Assembly: GCA_023418925.1 (NCBI GenBank)
Contig: JAEZYS010000003.1
Span: 248,001 to 312,000 of the forward strand
Direction: 5' to 3'
Source: Bacillota bacterium
GTDB lineage: Bacteria > Bacillota > Clostridia > Oscillospirales > Ruminococcaceae
Length of the DNA: 64,000 nt
The position numbers and the translations under genes are program-made. The notes under the pieces were generated by a model. It searched no databases. It was not told the origin of the DNA and was given only the letters and a program-made list of their open reading frames with translations. Positions 16,981-25,733 of this stretch are shown piece after piece; position 1 is the stretch's first letter; the number at the start of each line of letters is the position of its first letter.

Positions 16981-17030
16981 TGGCATATGCCATTTATTCT
17001 TATTATACCCCCGTTTATGGCATATGTCAA
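16981..17030 (-). promoter_or_regulatory. Consensus promoter and double operator of the Fe-S operon
   Basis: On the minus strand TTGACA (17030-17025) and TATAAT (17007-17002) are exactly 17 bases apart, a perfect vegetative promoter. A palindrome TGGCATATGCCA (16981-16992) lies just after the expected transcription start, and a near copy with one mismatch (17018-17029) overlaps the -35 box. Two repressor sites in these positions suggest tight negative control, perhaps by the DUF134 protein. Confidence 0.8.
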
Positions 17031-17064
17031 TAACTTTTGAGTAATTTCATAAAAAATTTGAAAA

Positions 17065-17102
17065 GACTGCCCGCCAGGCAATTTAAGCCTTGGGTGGCAG
17101 TC
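17065..17102 (-). terminator. Terminator after the serine recombinase genes
   Basis: A 7-bp GC-rich stem (gactgcc / ggcagtc, with inner pairing) is followed on the minus strand by ttttcaaatttttt. It marks the left end of the prophage transcription unit. Confidence 0.65.
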
Positions 17103-17144
17103 AATAAAAATATAAAACGGGGTGGGGTTTAGCCTTTTCTATTG

Positions 17145-18716
17145 TTAACCCATTATTTCCACACCACTTTTGAAACGGAATATGATTCTGCCGTCACGGT
17201 TCACCGTTGCAGTATCGAGGAGTGTTATCCAAAGGCGCTCGTTCCATTCAGCAACCACTAAAGGCTGCTGTTTCAGAGTTTTGGTGAAAGCTTTCAGTTC
17301 CTTGCTCTTACGCACCCTTTTTGTTTTTTCGGCTTCAAGAGCGGTGTAGCGTTCTAACGCATCATTATAGCGCTTCTCAATCCGCTCGGTTTCAGTGGCG
17401 TAATCTGCCTGTGATTGGGCAATCGAAGCGTTCTTCTTTATATGAGCCTGCATGAGCCCTGCAACTACCGTCATTTCATCTTGTGCCTGTTGTATTCCGG
17501 CATCTATTTCTACTGTAGTGCAAAGGGTCTGGCGAATAAGTTCACAGTCGGCAATAACGTTTTCCCTGTTTCCCATAAGCTCGTTGTAGGCGGTTAGGAA
17601 TCGTTCCTTAATCTCGTCCTCGGTGAGTCTGGGCGTGGTACATTTGATTTCATTCTTGAATTTCCGGTTGCATTGAAAAATAACCGTGCGGTACTCGTCA
17701 GTGGAGTGCCAAACCTTACGGCCATAGAACCCATCGCAATCGCCACAGATGAGCTTGCTGTGAAAAGCTTTGTCACTGTAAGCTCTTCCGAGTTCCTTGC
17801 GCCGTGCCATTTCGTCTTGTACCATATCAAATTCCTCTGGTGAAATAATCGCTTCATGGGAACCCTCCACATAGTATTGTGGCACCTCGCCGTTGTTCTC
17901 CCGTAGTTCTTTTGTCAAGAAATCCACTGTGAAACGTTTTTGTAATAACGCATCGCCCTTGTATTTTTCATTTGTTAGGATGCTTGATATCGTGGATGCC
18001 TGCCATTTCTGCTTTCTTGCCGGACTTAAGACTCCGTGTTCCATAAGGTAGTTTGCAATGCCTTGGGTGGTTTTGCCCTCAAGAAAAAGCTTATAGATAA
18101 TTCGAACGGTTTCTGCCTCTTCAGGTACGACCTTCAGCGTGTCGTTTTCTCCCTTTTCGAAGCCGAGAAAATTGGAATAGCCGACACTGACCTTACCGTC
18201 CGAGAAACGTTTCCTCTGACCCCATGTGACGTTCTCGGAAATGCTACGGCTTTCTTCTTGTGCTAACGAACTCATAATGGTGAGCAGAAGTTCTCCTTTG
18301 CCATCAAAAGTGTAAATATTCTCCTTCTCGAAGAAGCATTCCACGCCTTTTTCTTTTAGCTTTCTGATGGTAACAAGACTATCTACAGTGTTCCTCGCAA
18401 ATCGGCTGACTGACTTTGTAATAATAAGGTCAATCTTGCCTGCGAGAGCATCGGCTACCATTTTCTTGAAACCGTCTCTGTGTTTTGTGCCGAGTGCCGA
18501 TATGCCTTCGTCAGTGTAGACTTTAACAAACTCCCAATCGGTTCGGCTTTTAATGTAATCAGTATAGTAATTAACCTGAGCTTCGTAGCTTGTGAACTGC
18601 TCATCGCTGTCTGTAGAAACACGGGCATAACCTGCCACCCTGCGTTTTGTGAGTGCGTTTGTCGGCAGTGCCGTAAACTTATTCTTTGTCGCTGGAATCG
18701 TTGTAACCTTTCGCAT
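17145..18716 (-). CDS. Large serine recombinase 2
   Basis: The protein has 523 residues. The resolvase domain opens AGYARVSTDSDEQ with the catalytic Ser in ARVS, and continues to TKSVSRFARNTVDSL. The Recombinase domain covers about residues 180-290 (GFEKGE, TQGIANYLMEHGVLSP), then a zinc-ribbon region (CGDCDGFYGRKVW, CNRKF) and a long coiled coil (residues 395-470). Such enzymes cut and rejoin att sites to integrate and excise phages. Its start overlaps recombinase 1 by 38 bases, and aaaggaggcaaagca precedes the ATG. Confidence 0.9.
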   Translation of the reverse strand: MRKVTTIPATKNKFTALPTNALTKRRVAGYARVSTDSDEQFTSYEAQVNYYTDYIKSRTDWEFVKVYTDEGISALGTKHRDGFKKMVADALAGKIDLIITKSVSRFARNTVDSLVTIRKLKEKGVECFFEKENIYTFDGKGELLLTIMSSLAQEESRSISENVTWGQRKRFSDGKVSVGYSNFLGFEKGENDTLKVVPEEAETVRIIYKLFLEGKTTQGIANYLMEHGVLSPARKQKWQASTISSILTNEKYKGDALLQKRFTVDFLTKELRENNGEVPQYYVEGSHEAIISPEEFDMVQDEMARRKELGRAYSDKAFHSKLICGDCDGFYGRKVWHSTDEYRTVIFQCNRKFKNEIKCTTPRLTEDEIKERFLTAYNELMGNRENVIADCELIRQTLCTTVEIDAGIQQAQDEMTVVAGLMQAHIKKNASIAQSQADYATETERIEKRYNDALERYTALEAEKTKRVRKSKELKAFTKTLKQQPLVVAEWNERLWITLLDTATVNRDGRIIFRFKSGVEIMG

Positions 18717-20010
18717 TGCTTTGCCTCCTTTGTCTCGCTCTCTCCGCGGCAGCCTGTTTCATTTCCGCAGTCCAACTGTCCCGCCGCGATTTATCCGCCC
18801 ATATGCGTTCTTCGGTTCTGCCATCCTTGAAAACAAATAGCAGGCGATTTTCGCCAGGCACTTCAATGCGCTCAACACACTCTGAAAACACTTTGACATC
18901 ATATTCAGATATACCAAGCGTATCGGCACAGACGGTTTTGAGTGTATCTTCGGGTATCTTTTTTCCGTGGCAGTAGACTTTTCCCTGTGTAACATAGGTG
19001 GAGCAATTCCATCCAGCCGAACCGTTGTTGGCAACACGCTTATAATTCTTTCCGCAGTGCGGACAGTAAATATGTCCTGTAAACTCACTCGTTTTAGGTT
19101 TAAGTCTATTTCTGTTCGCTTTTTTGTTTGCCAACAATACTACCTGAGCCGCCTTATAAATGTCCTCGTCAATTATGGCGGGGTGCGTATCCTCTGCATA
19201 ATACATTGGTAATTCGCCCGTATTACGGCATTTTTTCTTTTCTAAATGATTGTTGCGATAATGTTTCTGCAGCATGGCATTGCCCGTATATTTTTCATTG
19301 CCGACAATGTCACAGATGCGCTGTACACACCATTTTCCACCGAGTGCCCCGTAAATGCCTCTTTTGTTCAGGTCTCTGCTTATTGAACCGAAGGTGTCAC
19401 CGGCAATAACCCGTTTGAAGATTTCTTTTACAATTGGCGCAGTATCAGAGTCAATTTCGATTTCATCTTTAGAAATGCTATAGCCGAACAGAAAACGCAT
19501 ATTTATCAATTCGCCCTTTTCAAAACCTTTTCTGACTCGCCATTTCTGATTTTCACTCGCAGACAAGCTTTCTGCCTGAGCATAGGAAGCGAGGATTGTC
19601 AGCATAAGCTCGCCCTCGGTGCTCATCGTATGAATGTTCTGCTCCTCAAAGAAAATGTCCACCCCCAGCGACTTTAGCTCTCGTACGGTTTGAAGAAGTG
19701 TTACCGTGTTTCGAGCAAAACGGGAGATGGACTTGGTTATGACTATATCTATCAGTCCGGCGCGGCAGTCGGACAGGAGTCTTTGGAAATCCGCCCGGTC
19801 TTCATTCGTGCCTGTGAGTGCCTCATCAGCATACACACCCGCATACTGCCAACCTTCATGAACTTGAATCAGCTCACTGTAGTGGCTGACCTGTGCAGAG
19901 AGTGAATGCAACATTGCATCTTTTCCACTTGACACCCTTGCATAGGCTGCGACACGTTTCGGCTTTTCTAAAACAATCTTTTTTTCAAGTTTTTTCACTT
20001 TTTTACGCAC
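18679..20010 (-). CDS. Large serine recombinase 1
   Basis: The protein has 443 residues. AAYARVSSGKDAM carries the catalytic Ser, and TKSISRFARNTVTLL the second resolvase motif. A Recombinase domain (SISRDLNKRGIYG) and a zinc ribbon (IYCPHCGKNYKR, then C near residue 350) follow. It has no long coiled coil and is about 80 residues shorter than its neighbour, so the two are not simple duplicates. They may work as a pair, as in other clostridial elements with tandem recombinases. The gene starts directly after the stop of the small gene upstream. Confidence 0.9.
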   Translation of the reverse strand: MRKKVKKLEKKIVLEKPKRVAAYARVSSGKDAMLHSLSAQVSHYSELIQVHEGWQYAGVYADEALTGTNEDRADFQRLLSDCRAGLIDIVITKSISRFARNTVTLLQTVRELKSLGVDIFFEEQNIHTMSTEGELMLTILASYAQAESLSASENQKWRVRKGFEKGELINMRFLFGYSISKDEIEIDSDTAPIVKEIFKRVIAGDTFGSISRDLNKRGIYGALGGKWCVQRICDIVGNEKYTGNAMLQKHYRNNHLEKKKCRNTGELPMYYAEDTHPAIIDEDIYKAAQVVLLANKKANRNRLKPKTSEFTGHIYCPHCGKNYKRVANNGSAGWNCSTYVTQGKVYCHGKKIPEDTLKTVCADTLGISEYDVKVFSECVERIEVPGENRLLFVFKDGRTEERIWADKSRRDSWTAEMKQAAAERARQRRQSNAKGYNDSSDKE

Positions 20011-20226
20011 TTATATCACCTCCTGGGTATATGACATATTCGCTCTAAAACCGAGATTTATCAAGTCATTTTCCCTATATATACTGCCGAATTTAAGCTC
20101 ATATTTTTGTGCTAATTTGTCCTCAATTGATACAATGTCGTTTTCGTCAATGATGCCTCTTTCAAGCATGGTTTTTACCTGGGCCATAGCAGAATGATAA
20201 GCTTGGATATTGCTGCGGTTATTCAT
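20011..20226 (-). CDS. Small SHOCT-like phage protein
   Basis: The protein has 71 residues from the ATG at 20226. AMAQVKTMLERGIIDENDI fits a SHOCT-type helical pair, and FGSIYRENDLINLGF ends the conserved part. Proteins like this precede serine recombinases in many clostridial elements and may help or regulate them. Its last codons lie in a 38-bp sequence that recurs, non-coding, at 41023-41061 and 39660-39698. Its start overlaps the upstream gene by 8 bases. Confidence 0.6.
   Translation of the reverse strand: MNNRSNIQAYHSAMAQVKTMLERGIIDENDIVSIEDKLAQKYELKFGSIYRENDLINLGFRANMSYTQEVI
20033..20070 (-). repeat. 38-bp repeat, copy A
   Basis: The plus-strand sequence starts gacatattcgctctaaaacc and ends tcaagtcatt. 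It closely matches 41023-41061 and more loosely 39660-39698. Here it encodes the tail of the small SHOCT-like protein (DLINLGFRANM) and lies just upstream of the recombinase 1 start. Confidence 0.65.
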
Positions 20227-20608
20227 TGCCGCCACCACCCTCATAACGAGTTTTAATGTAACAGGCATGGGAGCAATACTTTTTCTCGTTGCGGCGACGC
20301 ATATGTATTTTCTTTCCGCAGCAGGCACACGAGATGGAATAGGACATTTCTGCCTTCGGATGTTCATTCCACCATTTATTACGGCAAGCATCAGAGCAGA
20401 AACGCCGTGCACTCCGTTTGCTTATATCAATTGACTCTCCGCATTGCTCACAAACGGTAATGTTCTCTTGTGCCTTGCTGTTTGTTTTATTCCTGCGGCA
20501 ATAGGACTTCACAGTATTTTCGGATACACCGATTTTCTTTGCAATTTTTAAGTATCCATATCCTTCAAGTCGCAGTTTATCTATAAGAGTTTTTTGACCG
20601 TCTGTCAT
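20219..20608 (-). CDS. HTH protein with two zinc-binding clusters
   Basis: The protein has 129 residues from the ATG at 20608, with ggaggaacgcaa before it. The N-terminal helix-turn-helix is KLRLEGYGYLKIAKKIGVSE with TVKSYCRRN, like sigma region 4. Two Cys clusters follow, CEQCGESI...FCSDACRNKWW and CACCGKKI...YCSHACY, each with four Cys. It probably regulates the recombinase genes that follow in the same operon. A structured leader motif at 20637-20685 precedes it. Confidence 0.65.
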   Translation of the reverse strand: MTDGQKTLIDKLRLEGYGYLKIAKKIGVSENTVKSYCRRNKTNSKAQENITVCEQCGESIDISKRSARRFCSDACRNKWWNEHPKAEMSYSISCACCGKKIHMRRRNEKKYCSHACYIKTRYEGGGGNE

Positions 20609-20636
20609 TTGCGTTCCTCCGTTCCGAGGAGAGAAG

Positions 20637-20685
20637 TTTCCTGTCCTCACTTTGTACTGGACAGGCAGAACGGAAAATCCGTAGT
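20637..20685 (-). ncRNA. Structured leader motif, copy A
   Basis: Read on the minus strand: actacggat, a 5' stem, the conserved loop gcctgtccagtacaaagtg, then the 3' stem. The stem pairs tttccgttct with aggacaggaaa, with one bulge and one G-U pair. The loop and the 5' flank match copy B at 48319-48365 while the stem differs and still pairs. An alternative pairing cctgtcc / ggacagg is also possible. It lies just upstream of the HTH gene, so it may be a cis-regulatory RNA. Confidence 0.5.
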
Positions 20686-20747
20686 ATGTGGGCAAAAAAA
20701 TAATGCCCGCCGAAGAAAAATCCTCGACGGGCGTAAAGAGTGGAGCA

Positions 20748-21452
20748 TTATTCGCTATATTTAATGAAGGCATCGGTGAAACCGGCGGCTTTGACCTTGC
20801 TGAGCATGGCATCGGCATTTGCTTTGACAGAGTACGCACCTACCTGAACACGATAGTATTTCTTTGGTGCTGGAGGCTCAACAGGAACGTCAGGGATAAG
20901 ACCGGACTTTACATCAGCGCGGAAAGTATCCATTGACTTTCCATGCTTAGGAAACCAGTGCATCACATCAGCATGATTACTGGCGATACCCAACTTACGG
21001 CCTTCGCTATGGCAAATGATGCTCCTTTCGGTTAAACCATAGAGTTTGCAAAGATATACACAGAGTTCAACGGCCTCACGGTACACCTTGTTGAAATAGG
21101 TGCTGTCCGAAAGACCGTCCTCGCAAATCTCAAAGCCTATATGTGTATCATTGGCTTTACCTCCGGCATGCCAACCACGATGATTCCACGGCAGGGTTTG
21201 GTATGTTGCGATAGAGCCATCAGCCAACTTTCCAATGAAAGCGTGAACGCAGACCTGACGGCCGCCGGGCTTATCTTGATTCCAGTGGTTATTATACTGG
21301 TTTTTGCCCAGCAAGCCATCGTCGGGACCCACGTAGCGTTTTAGGTTGGGATTGTTTGCGCCGGTGGAATGCACCATGATGCCTTTGGAAATTATTGTTC
21401 TGCCTGCCTTGTAGCAAGCATTATTCGTTAATATTAACTTACGTAAATTCAT
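20748..21452 (-). CDS. N-acetylmuramoyl-L-alanine amidase (endolysin) with SPOR-like tail
   Basis: The protein has 234 residues. The ATG at 21452 follows gaggtga with 5 bases between, and an upstream GTG sits inside that site. The Amidase_2 fold shows MVHSTGANN (zinc His), HIGFEICED and ICHSEGRKLGI. The C-terminal YYRVQVGAYSVKANADAMLSK is a SPOR-type repeat that binds glycan strands. It cuts the peptide from muramic acid at lysis. It is next to the holin and tail-fibre genes, as expected. Confidence 0.85.
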   Translation of the reverse strand: MNLRKLILTNNACYKAGRTIISKGIMVHSTGANNPNLKRYVGPDDGLLGKNQYNNHWNQDKPGGRQVCVHAFIGKLADGSIATYQTLPWNHRGWHAGGKANDTHIGFEICEDGLSDSTYFNKVYREAVELCVYLCKLYGLTERSIICHSEGRKLGIASNHADVMHWFPKHGKSMDTFRADVKSGLIPDVPVEPPAPKKYYRVQVGAYSVKANADAMLSKVKAAGFTDAFIKYSE

Positions 21453-21468
21453 TAAAATCACCTCACAA

Positions 21469-22863
21469 TCAATTGTTTGTGTCTGTCGTAAGCGAAGTGG
21501 GATATAGATGGTAAGTAAACTTCAAATCGCAATAAGCACTTGATGACGTTCCGTCACTTCCCATGCAGATATACAGTCCGTACCCAGCAGGCACCCTGGC
21601 TTGCCGCATTTCGATGTCAACGTGCAAGGATTCAGCTGAGGTATTCGACCCGATAGGCGTACTGCGTTGAAGTCTGGTAAAAGTCTCCTCGTCATTGGAA
21701 ATGTAGAAGTCAAGCTCCTTTTCACTCGTATCGGATTGACGGCAAAGAGTTATCAAATGGCAGTCATATGTCGCCGGATAAAGCAATCCGCCCTGACCAC
21801 CAATGACAACGCTGCCGATAGGCAATACCGTGTGCAAAGGACCCCGGACGCTGTTAGCCCCGCCTGAGCCGGAAACATTACCTGATAAGAGATATCTCAG
21901 GAAACTTATCCGGGCAAATGGATTGATAGCTGCCGGTGCGGTAGATGTGAGAACTATTGCAGATGTCGCGTTTTCTTCTCTTTCCAGCACGAACAGGCTC
22001 TCGCCCGCATCAATGGTAGTGCTGCCGATGGAAAACCGTTGACTCGTCCAATAGGCGGTACAAATTGGATTTGGGTCTGTACCTGCCCCATAGGCAATGT
22101 TCGCTTCATCTTCGATGCCCCTTATGGCTTTGGCAAGGGTTTTGACTGTATTGCGCAGGGTGTTTTGAATTAACACCTGCACATTGTTTGCGGCTGGATT
22201 GCCCAAAGCCGTAACGAAGGTATATGTTACTGTTCCGATAACTACGTTATTTCCGTTTGATACGCCGCTAAATGTGACGGACGCTCTTCGGCTTATCATA
22301 TCCGGTGCGGTAGCGGTTTCTATCGGATGCAAATGGTTAAGGAGAATTCCTGTCCTCATATACATCGTGTCACGCGTATCACCGAGTAAGTTGTGCGTGG
22401 TATTCAGCAGTGCGTAATTGTCATTTAACAAGTTATAAGTGAGATTTAGCAGATTGTTCAGCTCATCAATATCCAGTTCAGCTAAGGCAGAAAGCACCTG
22501 ATTCAACCACTCCTGCGCGGGCGGCTCCGGTGGCTCAGCTATACCATCTGCAAGGGCTTCTTCGACAATGGTCAAAATCCGGACGCTTTTTCCGACCACA
22601 TCGCCATAGGTAACTCTTATCTCCAGCTGACCGACACCGACGAGTTGTGTGTCCGTAGCACTGGGGGGCCATGTAAGAACTCCATCTGCGTAGGTGGTGA
22701 TCACCGGATAGGCAATACCGTCAGGTCTTTTGTAGATTGCCTGCAAAGAGGCGCTTGGGTACTCGTCCCCCAGTAAACTGGAAACATCAAACTCGATGTT
22801 ACGGAAGTGATGCTCACCGCGCCGACCGATCTGTACGGTTGATGCTTTCGTTAAGTCAATCAT
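21469..22863 (-). CDS. BppU-like baseplate or tail-fibre protein
   Basis: The protein has 464 residues. The N-terminal 110 (FRNIEFDVSSLLGDEYPSA, QLEIRVTYGDVVGKS) look like the BppU/DUF2479 domain that anchors receptor-binding parts to siphophage baseplates. A heptad-like Asn/Leu stretch (NLLNLTYNLLNDNYALLNTT) may trimerise. The rest is beta-rich with no known fold. It overlaps the holin start by four bases (ATGA). It likely helps host recognition. Confidence 0.6.
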   Translation of the reverse strand: MIDLTKASTVQIGRRGEHHFRNIEFDVSSLLGDEYPSASLQAIYKRPDGIAYPVITTYADGVLTWPPSATDTQLVGVGQLEIRVTYGDVVGKSVRILTIVEEALADGIAEPPEPPAQEWLNQVLSALAELDIDELNNLLNLTYNLLNDNYALLNTTHNLLGDTRDTMYMRTGILLNHLHPIETATAPDMISRRASVTFSGVSNGNNVVIGTVTYTFVTALGNPAANNVQVLIQNTLRNTVKTLAKAIRGIEDEANIAYGAGTDPNPICTAYWTSQRFSIGSTTIDAGESLFVLEREENATSAIVLTSTAPAAINPFARISFLRYLLSGNVSGSGGANSVRGPLHTVLPIGSVVIGGQGGLLYPATYDCHLITLCRQSDTSEKELDFYISNDEETFTRLQRSTPIGSNTSAESLHVDIEMRQARVPAGYGLYICMGSDGTSSSAYCDLKFTYHLYPTSLTTDTNN

Positions 22864-23294
22864 TTTCCGTCACCATCTTCCCGTCCGTGAAGCTGCTTAA
22901 GAACCTCTTTGAGTTTTTCAGGTATGGGTAGCCCAATATGAGCGGCATTCTCTAAAATAGACACACCCTCATTACTTAAATAGAAGAAGATCAGCGCCGT
23001 CCGAAGGACACCACCACTGCCCCCAGCGCTGCCTAATATCTGCGTATCAAGGATGTGGGCAACGCCTACCAGCACAAAAATAAGCACCTTTTTAAAGATA
23101 CCTTTCGCGCCAATTTCACTGGACAGCTTTTTATCAATAATGGCACAGAGCACTCCGGTCAAATAATCAATGGCGACAAATGCTATGAGTGCATAAAGGA
23201 AGCCATCCAGCCCGCCGAGAAACCATCCGAGAAAACCACCGACAGCGGCAAAAGCCAGTTGTACCCAATTCCAAATCTCTTTCATTAAAAACAC
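22860..23294 (-). CDS. Phage holin (phi-LC3/Cph1-type, Phage_holin_4)
   Basis: The protein has 144 residues with three to four hydrophobic segments. The block ALIAFVAIDYLTGVLCAIID followed by KGIFKKVLIFVLVGVAHILD is the hallmark of this holin family. Holins form membrane lesions that let the amidase reach the wall. The C-terminus is charged. It is located between the tail-fibre gene and the receptor-binding gene, two genes before the amidase. Confidence 0.85.
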   Translation of the reverse strand: MFLMKEIWNWVQLAFAAVGGFLGWFLGGLDGFLYALIAFVAIDYLTGVLCAIIDKKLSSEIGAKGIFKKVLIFVLVGVAHILDTQILGSAGGSGGVLRTALIFFYLSNEGVSILENAAHIGLPIPEKLKEVLKQLHGREDGDGK

Positions 23295-23364
23295 CTCCGA
23301 TTTATAAATTTGTGTATAGAAAAGCGCTCCCGCATAATACGAGGGCGCTGTAGTTAAATTGTGT

Positions 23365-25725
23365 CTACAGCATTGAGATTAAGTCCTTAATCTGCTGCAT
23401 CACGTCTGCTCTTGGCCGCCCCGTTCCAATGGGGAGCCACGTGCCGGGTGGGATGTCAAAGACCGACGAGGAATCAAATCCGTTGATTGCCGTGACGATA
23501 GGCTCGATGGCTTTTCGAAGCTCCGTGATATGAAACGGCCAGTTTTTAACCGTAGTCCTTCCGGCGGTAATGTCCTCGACCCAAGTCACGGGAGATAGAT
23601 TGTAATAGCTGCGTATCGTGTTCACGGCGGTTCGGAGCGTCTGGATATGCGTTGCCTTCACATGGGTTTCGTTTGCGGTGATTGTCGTAAATGGCGGAGG
23701 CAATACGGTAAAGTTTCGAACAACCTCCGGGCTTGAAGACTCGATATCGCTGTCAAGGCAACGGACGGTCACGGTATGGCTTCCGGCGGTCAGTGGTTCC
23801 GGTCGATATATCGTTTTTACGCCATTGCCCAGATACCCGCTTATGGAAAACATCTCAGGATTGTCTACACTGTTGAACCATGCACCCGAATCTATTTTTA
23901 CTTCCACAATCTGTGTCTGACCATCCGGCTCAATGCCCGTTATAATCATTAAACGCGGTGTAGCATTGTAACTGGAGCTACCGGATACCGGGCAGACAAT
24001 TATCGGGGCCGTTGGCGGGCTGTTCTTCTTTACCGAGCCGCTGACTACATAAGCAGAAACTGCATCCAATGTGTCGGTTACGCTGATGCGGTAACGGGTA
24101 TACATTCCGGCTATCTGAGAAGCGTTCGCTGTGTATGTCCCGGAGGCGGCACTTGAAACGACGATTGTCAGAGCCTCATATGCTGACCAGTTAATCCCGT
24201 CCGTTGAAGTTGAGCGTTGAATGACATACTGCTTGATAGCGCTGGTTCCGGGTATCGTTCCGCTCCACGTGAGAGTAACGGTGGCTAATTCGTAAATGGC
24301 GGGAACGGCGGTAAAAGAAGAAGGCGGTGTAGGCAGTGTATTTCTGCGTACAGAGTTACCGGAAACAATCCAGTCGGAGTAGAAACTCTCCCCGGCAGCA
24401 CCACGTGTTCTTACACGGAAACGACGATAGTTCCCTCGTGTAGTAGGTGGGCTGACGCTTAAAATACTGCTTGTTGCCGTAGTGGCCACCGTGGTCAGTG
24501 CTGTCCATGCGCCCCATGTGCTGTTGTCGGCCGAGTCACTATATTGTATCTCGTAGGATGTGATGGCATTGCCTGCACCATCGGAGGCACCGCTCCATGA
24601 GAGCGAGAGATTTCCTTCTGCCAGTGTTGCACTTACTGAGCAAGCCGTAGGCGCTCCACAAGCTGTGATGTCACAGAAAATGCTGTTACTGATCTTCTCC
24701 ACTGAGTAAACATCAAAAGTGTCGATTGTCCAAATGCCGAACTGAGTATATGTTCCCGGAACTCTTGATACATTTGGGTTATAACTGCCGCTACTGGCTG
24801 ACAAAATTAGGGCAGTCAGCACGTTCCATGTGCTCCATGTGACGTTATCCGTGGATGTGCGTCTGGCAATCTGATAGCCTTTGACCGGGCTGGTGCCGCC
24901 GGATGCTCCGCTCCAAGTCAGTGTGATGGTTTCATCACTATAGGCTGCCGGAGATGCAACGGCTGTCGTTGGAGCCTTCGGTGCTGTATTTCTACGGACG
25001 GAGTTCGATGATACTTTCCACCCGGAATAATAGCTTGCTCCCGCCGCGCCACGAGTCCGCACCTGAAATCTCCGGTAATTTCCTCTGGTGGATGGCGGCG
25101 ATGTCGATATGCTGCCGCTGGTGGCTGTGGTGGTTACCGTAGTAAGAGATGACCATGCTCCCCATGTAAAGTTGTCACTGGAATCACTGTACTGAATCTC
25201 ATAGCTGGAAATCGTATTATTGATGCCGCCGGATGCCCCGCTCCATGAAAGAGTAACATCACCTTCCGAGAGTATAGGGCTGACCGAACAAGAAGTCGGA
25301 ACTCCGCAGGCTGTTGTCAAAAGCGGTGAGCTTAACACTGTATAGTTTGAATTGTCGATGACCCCGGAGGTGAGGGTTAGCCTTCCATCCGACACCACCC
25401 GAAAGCGAACGCCTTGCGTAGTGTTTCCTGTAGTTGAAGGACATGTCACCGAAACATATCTGAGCCTTGGCGTTGTTCCGTCCCAGTTGTCGCCGTCCAC
25501 CGTCTTGATTCGCACCTGTGAGGACACACCATTCACTGTCATGGTACAAAGCAGAGCATAACCGTTGTGAATGAACGAGCCTGATGAACCGAGTGCTGCG
25601 GATATGGTAAAGTTATAGGTCATCTGGCTGTTGTTGGGTCGGCTCTTGGTATAGGTGATGGTGTAATGTACGGTCGGGCTTGAACCTGCCTGTAAAGATA
25701 CACCGTTAATATCCGCCATCGTCAT
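23365..25725 (-). CDS. Tail fibre with tandem fibronectin type III-like domains
   Basis: The protein has 786 residues. After a head of about 140 residues, two near-identical units follow, each opening with ACG(V/A)PT(S/A)CSVS, then LSWSGAS and SYEIQYSDS, and ending GNYRRF(Q/R)VRTRGAAG. More FnIII-like units (LTWSGTIPGTSAIKQY) come after. The last 120 residues are helical. Such extensions help phage tails adhere to carbohydrates. The repeat units suggest length variation by recombination. Confidence 0.75.
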   Translation of the reverse strand: MTMADINGVSLQAGSSPTVHYTITYTKSRPNNSQMTYNFTISAALGSSGSFIHNGYALLCTMTVNGVSSQVRIKTVDGDNWDGTTPRLRYVSVTCPSTTGNTTQGVRFRVVSDGRLTLTSGVIDNSNYTVLSSPLLTTACGVPTSCSVSPILSEGDVTLSWSGASGGINNTISSYEIQYSDSSDNFTWGAWSSLTTVTTTATSGSISTSPPSTRGNYRRFQVRTRGAAGASYYSGWKVSSNSVRRNTAPKAPTTAVASPAAYSDETITLTWSGASGGTSPVKGYQIARRTSTDNVTWSTWNVLTALILSASSGSYNPNVSRVPGTYTQFGIWTIDTFDVYSVEKISNSIFCDITACGAPTACSVSATLAEGNLSLSWSGASDGAGNAITSYEIQYSDSADNSTWGAWTALTTVATTATSSILSVSPPTTRGNYRRFRVRTRGAAGESFYSDWIVSGNSVRRNTLPTPPSSFTAVPAIYELATVTLTWSGTIPGTSAIKQYVIQRSTSTDGINWSAYEALTIVVSSAASGTYTANASQIAGMYTRYRISVTDTLDAVSAYVVSGSVKKNSPPTAPIIVCPVSGSSSYNATPRLMIITGIEPDGQTQIVEVKIDSGAWFNSVDNPEMFSISGYLGNGVKTIYRPEPLTAGSHTVTVRCLDSDIESSSPEVVRNFTVLPPPFTTITANETHVKATHIQTLRTAVNTIRSYYNLSPVTWVEDITAGRTTVKNWPFHITELRKAIEPIVTAINGFDSSSVFDIPPGTWLPIGTGRPRADVMQQIKDLISML

Positions 25726-25733
25726 TTACCCCC

